The position numbers and the translations under genes are program-made. The notes under the pieces were generated by a model. That model was not told the origin of the DNA. It worked only from the letters and a program-made list of their open reading frames with translations, and did no database searches. DNA of 64,000 nucleotides, from NCBI GenBank assembly GCA_018398585.1, contig JAGTTD010000006.1, positions 4,600,501-4,664,500 of the forward strand. The letters run 5' to 3'. Below, piece after piece: positions 46,511 to 56,128 of the stretch (its first letter is position 1; each line of letters opens with the position of its first letter). The DNA comes from Simmondsia chinensis (lineage: Eukaryota > Streptophyta > Magnoliopsida > Caryophyllales > Simmondsiaceae).

Positions 46511-48149
46511 AGCTTGTATGGATTCTTCAATTTGACCTCTTAAAAGCTGCTCTGTAGCTGTATGAATTCAAGCTTCTTGAAAACCAATTGTTTGTTTTAA
46601 TATTTTTATTTTCTAATAACTCATAGCATTACAACTGAACCTTGATTTTTGAAGTTAAAAGTTATTTTCTCTCCTCTCCTCTCCGCCGACTATTACTAGA
46701 TTTCATTTCTCTCAATTGTATGAATACCAATTTTTATTTATTTTAACATGTATATATGTTCATTCTAATTTTCATAATATGTATACACACACGGTTTTCT
46801 TTTCATTAATTATACACATGTAGTTATTTATTATTTATTATTTTTAATACTATTACTTATTTGTAATATAAATATGGACTATGTATCGCTAAATTCACAA
46901 GTGATCTGAAGATGCAGTCATAAAATTGAACAAGAGGCAACTTTGGTCTCGACAGTCATAATGAAGGTAAGGCTTACAATCTAGACGCTCATCGAGTTCT
47001 CTATCCCGAGACACAATTTTCTAAGGAACGTAATCGAAAGTAGAATGGGCTATTCATTCAACCTTACTAGGACCCAGTTCCATCACAAAGAACAGGCCAC
47101 AAGTCATCAGCAACGACGAGGGAAAGTGCTAACAGAAGATGCAATAGTAGTTCCAAAACAACCACGTGCCACTGACCGTCCACCATGGACTGAAGTGGTT
47201 CAATCAGACCAGCCCCAGTGAACTAAATATGGCCCATTCTCACGCTTCTCACACCGCTAACTCAGGTGGAGTGTATTCTCTTTCATAGTTTATCTAACAC
47301 ATGATCTCCTATTGCTCATGCGACTTTTCTCCAGGCCATCATTAAACAAGTCTTGTAACCAAATGCAACACAAATGTCATAAGAAAATCATGTTACCAAT
47401 TACCCACATACATTCCAGGACACCAATATTTATCAGATATAAAGTTACCAAAAATAAAGCTATCCATAGGCACCACAGATGAAGGTAATAGTAATCACTA
47501 TCTACTGCAAGAAACACAAAAAACCCAAAACAAAAAAAGTAGATAGAACAACACCCATGATCGGAAAAAAAAAGCCCTCATGATAATACCAGTAAAGATT
47601 ATCACATTTGATGACCTCTTTGGAGCCCTTAACCACCATAGAGTTATAGCTGCAACAAATAGTCACCATTCGTATCTCCGTTCTTGCTTTCAATCACAGG
47701 GCTCCCAAAAATAGCTCAAATACTATATAGATAGTATCATATTAATAAGACGTGATATAATTCAAAAGAACACAACTAAATACATGGATTGGAGTGTTGC
47801 ATAGTTTGGTCCTAACAAATCAATAAATTAAAGGCACCTTTTGTAAGAAAACACCAAGAAATCAACACAAGACTTAATCTATCATAATTATCATTCTTTG
47901 TTTCTAGTTTTTGATTGTTACGAAACTAAAAACTGTATATCAAAGACAATATTTCCTTGGCTTGGCATTGGATCTGCCATCTTTCTTCTAAGTTGATCAA
48001 AAACTAGAAATAGAAAACCAACAAGTGGAAAACAATACTAAAATAAGCCCTTGGAAGTTAGAATCCCAAAATTTTCAAAAGAGATTGAAATATCATGCAA
48101 AATAACTGACAAACACAACTAATTAGAAATACATCAATGTTACAGCAGC
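46511..48149. other. Low-repeat gap, no gene seen
   Basis: A/T-rich, low in recognised repeats. I looked for further box C/D RNAs on both strands and saw no pair of boxes with a closing stem. Confidence 0.4.
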
Positions 48150-48247
48150 TGGTTTTGCCTCAGAGGTAGTGACAATTAGATTATATATCATCACGTTTTA
48201 TGTCTCTGATAATACGTGCATTCCAAATAACATCACTGGCAAAACCA
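48150..48247 (-). ncRNA. Box C/D snoRNA, two predicted 18S guide sequences
   Basis: Read on the minus strand, a perfect 10-bp closing stem TGGTTTTGCC / GGCAAAACCA (48247-48238 and 48159-48150) encloses box C GTGATGT (48236-48230), box C' GTGATGA (48194-48188), a D'-like CAGA (48208-48205) and box D CTGA (48163-48160). The 14 bases upstream of D (ATTGTCACTACCTC) are complementary to the plant 18S stretch GAGGTAGTGACAAT. The bases before D' (TGCACGTATTA) are complementary to the 18S stretch TAATACGTGCA. By the five-nucleotide rule the D guide points to the A in GGTAGTG. C/D snoRNAs direct 2'-O-methylation with fibrillarin in the nucleolus. The rRNA sequences are from memory. Confidence 0.85.
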
Positions 48248-48732
48248 AACACTACAATCAAACAAGAATGAGTAAAATGAAGATTTCTTCGTAAAAATAA
48301 GGGCCTATTTCGACAAGCTTCTTTTCTAAGAAAAAAAGCAGCTTTCCAAGAACAAAGCACTTTCCCACAATTTGGTTGTGTTTAGGGTGAGAAGAAGAGT
48401 GCTTTTAAATTAAATAAAGCCCTTTTTACACTTTTTAAGTATTAGTATAAAAACATGTTTCTTCCGTAGAAACGAAGCAAAAACAAAAATTTTGATACGA
48501 AGAAGCCCTATCAGAAAAGTGTTGCTACAAAAATGCTTGTCAAAAAAACTTGGCCAAAAGACCTAAATCTAGCTTCCAAAGCGACCAGTTCTTCGAGATG
48601 CATCAATCCAAGAACAAAGGCAAAGGCAAAGGCAAAGTGGATAATATGATCATTGCAAAGAAAGCATTGGTCCAATGGTAAAAGAACACAGTTGGTAACA
48701 AAAGCATGAGGTCTTCATTAAAAGACATAAGC

Positions 48733-48831
48733 GTGTGCATCAGAGAGATTCCCATTGTAAGACCAATCATCATATCCTCCGGATCACGGAGTCTCTGATG
48801 TCCCTGTCTAGTTTTATCGTCATCTGCACAC
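48733..48831 (-). ncRNA. Box C/D snoRNA, two predicted 25S guide sequences
   Basis: On the minus strand, a perfect closing stem GTGTGCA / TGCACAC (48831-48825 and 48739-48733) encloses box C ATGACGA (48823-48817), box C' ATGATGA (48773-48767), a D'-like CAGA and box D CTGA (48743-48740). A small hairpin CTCCG-TGATC-CGGAG lies between D' and C'. The guide before D (TGGGAATCTC) is complementary to 25S GAGATTCCCA. The guide before D' (TAGACAGGGACA) is complementary to 25S TGTCCCTGTCTA, the neighbouring stretch of the same rRNA region. The D guide points to the A before TTCCC. I do not assign a family name. Confidence 0.88.
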
Positions 48832-48869
48832 CTCTATACAATACCCACCTTGGTTTATCATGCAATTGA

Positions 48870-49115
48870 AACAAAAACATACCCATTGGGTCAATTTGAT
48901 CCATATATACTATTAATTATAACTATTTAGTCCCTGTACACCCAGACCCTATGTAGGCAAGAGCCCTTGAAGCACTGGGTATGTTCCTTTTAGTCCCTAT
49001 ACAATTCACTTTGTATCAATTTTGATATTAACTTCGAGATGAAATCTTTAATTCCCCACTCACAGGTGCGTTAAAAATGAGTCAAATGGGTTTATGCATT
49101 TGCTTCTGAATTGAC
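48870..49115. mobile_element. MITE family 2 relic split by a LINE-tail insertion
   Basis: TTTAGTCCCTGTACA and later CCCTATACAATTCACTTTGT resemble family 2 words. The 48-bp LINE tail at 48941-48988 lies inside it. Confidence 0.45.
48941..48988 (+). mobile_element. 48-bp RTE-tail insertion with 15-bp TSD
   Basis: CCCAGACCCTATGTAGGC, then GAGCCCTTGAAGCACTGG, then GTATGTTCC is the last part of the LINE/SINE tail. TTTAGTCCCTGTACA (48926-48940) and TTTAGTCCCTATACA (48989-49003) are a 15-bp duplication with one mismatch. A severely 5'-truncated insertion lying between the snoRNA genes and their presumed promoter. Confidence 0.8.
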
Positions 49116-49743
49116 CCAACCATAAAAATTGCATTGTTTACTTCAATGTTCAGCAAACGACTAAGATGAAAGAAATATGATTTATTTAAGTACGAACTCT
49201 TCTTTGGATTCTATATAAAAGAACCCATATTAAGAAACTGTACACGAAATAAATTAAGAACTATAATCCCAAATCAATGTTTTAAAAGCAAAAGAAAAGC
49301 AACAATTTTCATGAGAAAAAATATTAAAATTCACATAAAAAAAGGGGTCAAACAAGCACGTAATCCGGAATACAATGAAATACAACAAGCAAAGAGATAA
49401 CAAGAAGGCAGCCTCAGATGAAATTATTTTCATAGTGATGAAACTCAAAGTATATTTAACACCATCATCGGCATACTACTCACTGTTAAATTCACCGAGC
49501 CATTAGACCCAACCAACGAAACTAACATACATAAGATCTATATATAAACACAAATAGAATTTCACCCTAATAATCTTCTAAATTTATACATTGATCTTCT
49601 CTCCCACAGCATGAATCAATCAAAAGGAAAAAAAAGAAAAACAACAAACAAACACACACAATTAGAAAAGGAAAGAGATAGAAGGATTCGAGAGAATGAG
49701 GCAGCAACCCTAACAAGCCAAGCAGCAGGGACTTGTAAGTGTG

Positions 49744-49751
49744 TATATATA

Positions 49752-49787
<36 letters not shown>

Positions 49788-49935
49788 CTAACAATTCCAG
49801 GAGGGGGAGAGTCTTGAAGAAACCCTAGCCGCTATGCTTGCAGAGAGCTAGACGTTAGAAGAAGGTTCTAGATCTGTTTATGTACATATCAAAGCTAAAC
49901 CATTGGTGGGCCCGGCCTATGCAGCCGCTTTTGGG
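49744..49935 (-). promoter_or_regulatory. Site II / telo-box / TATA promoter, probably of the snoRNA cluster
   Basis: On the minus strand, AGCCCAA (about 49928) and GGGCCCA (about 49908) are site-II type motifs, CTAGGGTTTC (about 49822) is a telo-box, and CTATATATACAC (about 49744-49755) is TATA-like, in that order. Site II plus telo-box is typical of plant snoRNA and ribosomal-protein promoters. No protein-coding gene follows on this strand. The first convincing snoRNA starts about 900 bp downstream. Confidence 0.5.
49759..49783. repeat. (GA)n microsatellite
   Basis: (GA)n run between the TATA-like box and the telo-box. On the minus strand it reads as a CT tract, as in many plant 5' leaders. 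Confidence 0.85.
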
Positions 49936-49944
49936 CTGGACCTA

Positions 49945-50981
49945 TTGTCCTCACTTGATCCAATTGGATGTAAACAATGCTTTTTTACACAGTGACCTTG
50001 AAGAAGAAGTTTATATGAGTTTACCTCTGGGTTTTCAGGTTGAGAGGGCGTCTCTCTTGGTTTGCAAACTTTGTAAGAGTTCATATGGTTTAAAACAGGC
50101 TAGTCGTCAGTTGTTCTCTAAGTTCTCTTCGGCCCTTTCTAAATTGGTTTTGTCCAATCGCGTTATAGCTACAACTTATTCCTTTTCCGACAAGGCTCTA
50201 TCTTTATTGCCTTGTATATGTTGACGATTTTGTTATCGCTTCCAATGATTTAGCCGCAGTTGAGCGGTTAAAATTTGATCTAAATGCGATTTGAATTAGT
50301 GTTTCTCAACGGCAATATGCTCTTTCTTTGCTTGAATTAATTGGTTTTCTTGGGTGTCTTCCAAGTTCTATCCCAGTGGATCCATCCTCCAAACTTCGAG
50401 CTAATATGGGGGTACCTCTTGCTGATCCGTTCTCTTATCATCGTCTCGTTGGTCGTCTTTTATATTTTATGTTCCTTTTACGCCCTGATATCGCCTACAC
50501 TATTAATAAGCTTAGTCAATTCGTTTAGACCCTTGGGATGTTCACCTTCAAGCCATGCATCGAGTTTTGCGTTATCTTTAAAGCTCTTCGGCTCTAGGGC
50601 TTCATTTTTCTTCATCTTCCACCCTTCACTTAAAAGGGTTTGCTGATGAGGATTAGACTGGTTGCCCTGATACCCGTCAATCTGTATCAGGTTTTTGTCT
50701 CTTCTTGAGTGATTCGTTTATTTCTTGTAAGTCAAAAAGACAAGCCATTGTTTCTCATTCCTTGGCCGAGGAAGAATATCGAAGTATGGCTATTGGTACT
50801 TGTGAGATTGTCTGGTTACTTAGGTTATTATCCTATTTTAGTATAGTTCATTCTTCGCCTACTCTTAATCTTTTGTGACAACAAGCTGCAATGTATATTT
50901 CCAATTCTCGATTTTCATGAACGAGCTAAACATATTGAGTTTAATTGACATTTTATTCGCAAGAAGATCCAAATTGGCATC
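49945..50981 (+). pseudogene. copia element E, RT to RNase H, upstream part
   Basis: RT fragments [36 protein letters not shown] and YVDDFVIAS (about 50218). RNase H pieces include PDTRQSVSGFCLF and SLAEEEYRSMA, ending at RKKIQIG where element D is inserted (50982). 5'-truncated and with many stops. It continues at 57117 after the insertion. Confidence 0.8.
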
Positions 50982-51969
50982 TGTTAAGTTTTAGGTCGTA
51001 TTCCTAGGGTTTAAACTTATTAACTTTAGTTCCTGAAAAACGTCAATAACAACAAACATTCAACACTTCAGATCTAGTTCAAAAAACCTGTAACTGTAGT
51101 TTAGCAAGATTCATCCAACACCGAACACATGCACAAAGAACACAGCGATAACAACGAGATTTTAAGTGGTTCATCCTTTAAAGAAGGACCTACTCCACGG
51201 CTCCCTATTTCTAGGGAAGTCTATCCACTATAAGTCGAGTTCAAGTATTACAGACCAGACTTCAACGATATACAACTTTATACAAACTGATCCTTAAGGC
51301 TTCTAAGTCAGAAACCTAAGGACGAACGAAAAATAAAGAGTAAGGGAAGAGAAAGCTCACAACCGAAGCCTACAAGGCTTCATACGTGCTCCAAACTACC
51401 AAGATTTGAACGATCAAGCCTTAACACCCACGGATATACTCAATCGCCTTCGATCGCCTCAAGATCGCTAGAGCAAAATGAAAAGAGGCGGTGGTTGAAG
51501 AGAAAACAGAGAGAAATGCAAAAGCGTACGGCAAACCCTAAAAAGGGTCAGTATATATAGGCAACAGAACTCCGATCCGTGGCAAGGCTCCAAGGTTCAA
51601 TCTCCGCCGTTCGTACGAACCAGATCAACGGTCCATAAAAGCCCACAAGAAACACAAATAGTTGTCCCGGATGGCTGACGCGTGGCAGCCACTAATAACA
51701 GAATCTGGGAAGCTTCCTCGAGAAGCTTTGGGCAGCGGGTAGTGGCACGGGCAGGTAAATATAGCACACGGGCAGGGGCAGCAACGTCATCTTACCACTT
51801 TAGCTTATTTAAATGAATTTTAACAGCTGGGTACAAAAAATAACTTTTACCAAAAAATTACAACTTATGCCACTTGACATTTACACCCTTTGATCTATAA
51901 TATTTGAACATTTCTTAACTTAAATTTTTCTTGACATAGTTAAGCCATATAGGGACCAATTTTACAACA
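50982..51969 (-). repeat. Left (3') LTR of copia D
   Basis: 988 bp, TGTTAAG...ACAACA as written. On the minus strand it holds a TATA box CCTATATATACTG (about 51550). Confidence 0.92.
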
Positions 51970-52152
51970 ATTCTCCACCTTGGTACCTATATGGGTTAAC
52001 TACTGGACATTCCCTAGTAATAGGAGCAAAACAAATTGGGTTCGTCATCCATGATCCCAATTACTTTGAACCAAGTTAATACATTTAAGTAACTTGTCCA
52101 AAGTCAAAATTTTTGTGCCCATATCCACTGGATTTTCAGCAGTATAGATTTT

Positions 52153-53940
52153 TCACAGTTCAACAGTGTTCCTTTCAAGCATGTCGTTTACAAAATTCCT
52201 CTTGATATCTAAGTGCTTAGTCCTATCATGAAACACGGGGTTTTTACACAATGCAAGGGCTGATTGACTGTCCGAAAACAGTACGGGAGGCCCGTTATCG
52301 AGGTTTATTTCTGACAGTAAGCCTCTCAGCCAGATAGCCTCTTTTATGGCTTCTATGAGGGCCTCATATTCAGCCTCAGTGGTTGACAGCGCAGTCACAG
52401 GCTGCAACTTAGACTTCCAACAAATGGCTCCACCATTTAAAGTGTAAATGTAAGCACTAGTGGACCTCCTTTTATCTATGTCTCCCCCAAAGTCAGAATC
52501 GGTGTAACCTATCAATCTAAGGTAGGTTTTTGTCCGTCCAAAAGTAAGTCCCAGTTTATAGGTTTGTTTAATGTACCTTAACAGCCACTTAACTCCATCC
52601 CAATGTTCCTTTCCTGGGTTACTCATAAACCTAGACAAAACACTTAAAGGGAAAGCTAAGTCTGGACGTGTACAAGTCATAGCATACATTAAGGAACCTA
52701 TAACATTAGCATATGGGACTCTTTCCATTTGTTTCTTTTCTATCTCATTCGTGGGACACTGTTGAACTGTATACTTATACTGACTTGCTACGGGCAATTT
52801 TACAGGTTTACATTCAGACATGTTGAATCTAACCAATACCTTTTCCAAGTACCTTTGTTGAGATAAGTGCACTGTTTCAGCTGCTGGATCCCTGGTAATT
52901 TCCATACCAAGTATCTTCTTGGCCTTCCCTAGATCTTTCATATCAAACTCAGCACAAAGCGTTAGTTTCAAATCATTAATATGGTTCATAGATTTACTGG
53001 CCAGCAGCATATCATCCACATAAATCAGCAAATATAGTGCATCAACAGTATCAGCATGTTTATAATAAAAACAAGTGTCATATATTGATCTACTAAAGCC
53101 CCTACTTCTTATAAATTGGTCAAAACGTTTGTACCATTGTCTAGGGGATTGTTTTAGGCCATATAAAGACCTCTTAAGTAGACAAACATGGTTTTCATGG
53201 TTTGGTTCAATAAAGCCCGCAGGTTGGGCCATAAAGATTTCCTCATCCAGCTCACCATGAAGGAAAGCTGTTGTAACATCCATTTGTTCCAGAAATAGGC
53301 TAAACTTAGCCGTTAGTGCCATAAGTATTCTTATAGTTGTGTGCTTTACAACGGGAGAAAAAATCTCATTATAGTCTACCCCTTCTTTTTGTGAAAAACC
53401 TTTTGCAACTAGTCTAGCCTTGAACCTTGGCTGTCCAGATGATGTATCGGGTTCTTTTACCTTATAAATCCACTTAGAACCTACCAACTTCCTATCCATT
53501 GGTTTAGGAACCAAAACCCAAGTTTTGTTCCTTTTGAGGCTCTCCATTTCCTCTGTCATGGCTTTGAGCCACTGTTCAGAGGCAGCCCCACTAATAGCCT
53601 GAGTATAAGTGAGAGGTTCTGATTCTACATACTCTAGGGCAGTATTTAGGGCAAATGCAATACAATCCGCACTGCCAAACCTAACTGGTGCCCTAATTTC
53701 TCTCCTCTCCCTATCCCTAGCTAGTTGGTAGTTTGATAGGTCTGTTTGTTCAATTGTTTCCTGAGGTTCAGTGCTCCCTTCAGCACTGTCCGTCACCTCT
53801 TCCTCGGGATTTAAGGTCTGGTTTTCCTGGTATATAGGCTCTGGTGGGCTGATCTCGAACTCGTAGAGTTCAGGATCAAACTTCCTAGGGTTGGAGGAAG
53901 TGGCTGCTTGTTTTCTCCAAGTAAGGGAATTCCTTTTCAT
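52153..53940 (-). CDS. copia D reverse transcriptase-RNase H
   Basis: A 595-codon open frame. RT begins with SKWIYKVKEPD (residues 155-165), then KARLVAKGFSQKEGVDY, MDVTTAFLHGELDEEIFM (220-237) and the catalytic YVDD at 307-310, intact. RNase H has YTDSDFGGD (479-487), STTEAEYEAL (519-528) and SDSQSALAL. The frame stops at VEL followed by TGA, and KIYTAENPVDMGTKIL continues in frame, so a point stop cuts the last part of RNase H. The chosen ATG lies just past a frameshift from the integrase frame (overlap 53885-53940). It is probably not a natural start. Confidence 0.88.
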   Translation of the reverse strand: MKRNSLTWRKQAATSSNPRKFDPELYEFEISPPEPIYQENQTLNPEEEVTDSAEGSTEPQETIEQTDLSNYQLARDRERREIRAPVRFGSADCIAFALNTALEYVESEPLTYTQAISGAASEQWLKAMTEEMESLKRNKTWVLVPKPMDRKLVGSKWIYKVKEPDTSSGQPRFKARLVAKGFSQKEGVDYNEIFSPVVKHTTIRILMALTAKFSLFLEQMDVTTAFLHGELDEEIFMAQPAGFIEPNHENHVCLLKRSLYGLKQSPRQWYKRFDQFIRSRGFSRSIYDTCFYYKHADTVDALYLLIYVDDMLLASKSMNHINDLKLTLCAEFDMKDLGKAKKILGMEITRDPAAETVHLSQQRYLEKVLVRFNMSECKPVKLPVASQYKYTVQQCPTNEIEKKQMERVPYANVIGSLMYAMTCTRPDLAFPLSVLSRFMSNPGKEHWDGVKWLLRYIKQTYKLGLTFGRTKTYLRLIGYTDSDFGGDIDKRRSTSAYIYTLNGGAICWKSKLQPVTALSTTEAEYEALIEAIKEAIWLRGLLSEINLDNGPPVLFSDSQSALALCKNPVFHDRTKHLDIKRNFVNDMLERNTVEL

Positions 53941-55798
53941 TAAAGGTCACATCCCTACTAATTATGATTTTGGTTCTGTTTCCACCCCTAACACCCACCC
54001 TATACCCCTTTACACCATCCGGATAGCCTAGAAAAACACCTTTTACAGCCCTGGGTTCAAGTTTTCTTTCAGATTGATGTGCATACGCAGCACATCCAAA
54101 AACCTTTAAAATAGAATAGTCGCTTGTTTTTCCAGTCCATTTTTCCTCAGGGGTTTTAAAGTCAATTGCAGAGGAGGGAGTACGATTAATTAGATAACAT
54201 GCAGTAGCTACAGCCTCCCCCCAAAAGTTTTTACCAAGTCCTGATGCAAATAACATGCATCTTACCCTGTCTAGGAGCGTACGGTTCATTCTTTCAACTA
54301 GTCCATTTTGTTGGAGAGTTTTCCTAACAGTGTTGTGTCTTTTAATACCATTTTGAGCACATAAACTATCAAATTCAGTGTTTATATATTCAAGTCCATT
54401 ATCAGTTCTAAGTACCTTAATCTTCCTACCCGTTTGATTTTCTATAAGGTTCTTCCACCTAACAAAGGCACTAAAACATTCATCCTTTGTTTTAAGTAGG
54501 TAAACCCAAACCTTCCTAGAGAAATCATCTACCATAGATAGAAAGTAGTATGCTCCACCTAAAGTGGGTACCCTTGCTGGTCCCCACAGGTCAGAGTGGA
54601 TATAGTCTACCGGTGTCTTAGTTATATGGATTCCAGATTTAAAAGATAGTTTATGGTGTTTTCCAAATATGCATGACTCACAGAAATCAGGTTTAGACAC
54701 ATAACCACCCCCCAACAGCACTCTCTTGTTCAGCTCATTCAGGCCCCTCTCTGATACATGTCCTAATCTTTTGTGCCAAAGGTTGGTTAGGTCAGTTTTC
54801 TCCACAATAGAGCAGCCAGCAAGAACTACGTCACCTCTAAGCACATATAGACCGTTCTTGACCTCTCCTCTTAGCATTACAAGGGAACCCTTAAGGACCT
54901 TCATTACCCCCTGTTGTGCCTTTAAGGTCATACCAGCCTGGTCTAATTGTCCTAGAGAAATTAGGTTCCTTCTAAGTTCAGGCACATGCCTAGCTCCCTT
55001 TAGGGTAAAGTCAATCCCATTTGACCCTTTAACCCTAACTGACCCTATCCCAACTACTTGGCATCCGTGGTTATTTCCCAACAGCACCTTTCCCCTAGCT
55101 ATAGTCCGGTATTCAGTAAAGAAGGATCTATCTGAAGTCATATGGAAGCTACACCCTGAGTCTAGAACCCACTCATGTGTAGTTTGGTCTGTGGATACTA
55201 CTAATACTTCAGCGGAGTCATATCCGTCATTAAATTCAGTGTTGTCAGTTGTGCCGTTAAATTTTCTTTGGTAATCTGGACAATATCTTTTAATGTGTCC
55301 TAGTTTACCACACTCATAACATTTTACTTTACTACAATCTCTTCTAGGTCTTGAACTAGATCTGTTTTGACTCTTACTTCTTCTCCTATCTTTATTATTG
55401 TAGTTATTATGGTTGTTATGATTGTTATGGTTGTTATGGTTGTTATGGTTGTCTCGAGTCTTTGTCCTACCCCTGACTGACAGCCCTTCCCCACTGTTAT
55501 TGGTTGGTGGGTACTTCCCTTCCTTCCTAAGTTCTAGGATCTTGGATCTTAGGGCCTTTGTTACATCTTTCAGTGCTACAGTGTCACGTCCATATCTTAG
55601 TGTGTCTTTAAAGGACCTAAGATATTTAGGTAAGGCACATAGCAACAATACAGCCAACAATTCATTAGCAACAGTAACTTTAACGTTTTCTAGATCTTGA
55701 CAGATTTTATGGAACTCATCTATAGAGTCCTCTAGGGGTTTAGTCTCACTCACCTTAAAGGTGAAAAGGGATTCCATGCACAGCATCCTATTGGACAA
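53885..55798 (-). CDS. copia D gag-protease-integrase
   Basis: A 637-codon open frame. Residues 1-110: rest of gag (PLEDSIDEFHKICQDLEN). 117-133: Asn/His repeat (NNH). 160-173: zinc knuckle CYECGKLGHIKRYC. 213-217: protease DSGCS. 342-376: integrase zinc domain. 403, 466 and 502: integrase catalytic Asp, Asp, Glu (HSD, RTD, VER). The frame ends with a shift into the RT frame. An in-frame TAG just upstream separates it from the gag start at 55865-56086. Confidence 0.88.
   Translation of the reverse strand: MSNRMLCMESLFTFKVSETKPLEDSIDEFHKICQDLENVKVTVANELLAVLLLCALPKYLRSFKDTLRYGRDTVALKDVTKALRSKILELRKEGKYPPTNNSGEGLSVRGRTKTRDNHNNHNNHNNHNNHNNYNNKDRRRSKSQNRSSSRPRRDCSKVKCYECGKLGHIKRYCPDYQRKFNGTTDNTEFNDGYDSAEVLVVSTDQTTHEWVLDSGCSFHMTSDRSFFTEYRTIARGKVLLGNNHGCQVVGIGSVRVKGSNGIDFTLKGARHVPELRRNLISLGQLDQAGMTLKAQQGVMKVLKGSLVMLRGEVKNGLYVLRGDVVLAGCSIVEKTDLTNLWHKRLGHVSERGLNELNKRVLLGGGYVSKPDFCESCIFGKHHKLSFKSGIHITKTPVDYIHSDLWGPARVPTLGGAYYFLSMVDDFSRKVWVYLLKTKDECFSAFVRWKNLIENQTGRKIKVLRTDNGLEYINTEFDSLCAQNGIKRHNTVRKTLQQNGLVERMNRTLLDRVRCMLFASGLGKNFWGEAVATACYLINRTPSSAIDFKTPEEKWTGKTSDYSILKVFGCAAYAHQSERKLEPRAVKGVFLGYPDGVKGYRVGVRGGNRTKIIISRDVTFNEKEFPYLEKTSSHFLQP
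55404..55455 (-). repeat. Coding minisatellite in gag
   Basis: Repeats of a 9-bp word (minus strand AACCATAAC) encode the (Asn-Asn-His)n stretch before the zinc knuckle. This is a recent in-frame expansion. Confidence 0.8.
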
Positions 55799-55864
55799 TG
55801 ACTCAAACTTATAGATTTTCTCTAAGTTAGCCCATATATCTGCTACGGTCTTTTCAGAGCGAAT

Positions 55865-56086
55865 CTAATTAAGTACCGAGTTATCAAGACTAAGTAATAA
55901 AGAAGCATAAGCTTTATGTTCGATTTCTACTTTCTCCTTTTCAGTTAGATAAGTTGGTTGATCCTTTTCGGGCAAAAGTGCAGTTCCAGCACCTTGTGCC
56001 ATAAGGATTGCTTTCATTTTTAGTTTCCATAGGTTGAAATCATTCCTACCGTCAAACCTTTCAATATCAACCCTAGCAGGCGCCAT
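55865..56086 (-). CDS. copia D gag start
   Basis: Begins MAPARVDIERFDGRNDFNLW, the usual copia gag opening, and runs to SVLN before a TAG. IRSEKTVADIWANLEKIYKF continues in frame beyond the stop, so this is the beginning of the same gag. Confidence 0.85.
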   Translation of the reverse strand: MAPARVDIERFDGRNDFNLWKLKMKAILMAQGAGTALLPEKDQPTYLTEKEKVEIEHKAYASLLLSLDNSVLN

Positions 56087-56128
56087 ACTGTTTCTTTAAG
56101 GTAAAGAACCTGATGCTCTGATACCACT

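Noticed and set aside
49411..49470. Third box C/D snoRNA
   Set aside because: C-like GATGATGG and D box CTGA exist, but the closing stem is only 3 bp and no rRNA match was found.
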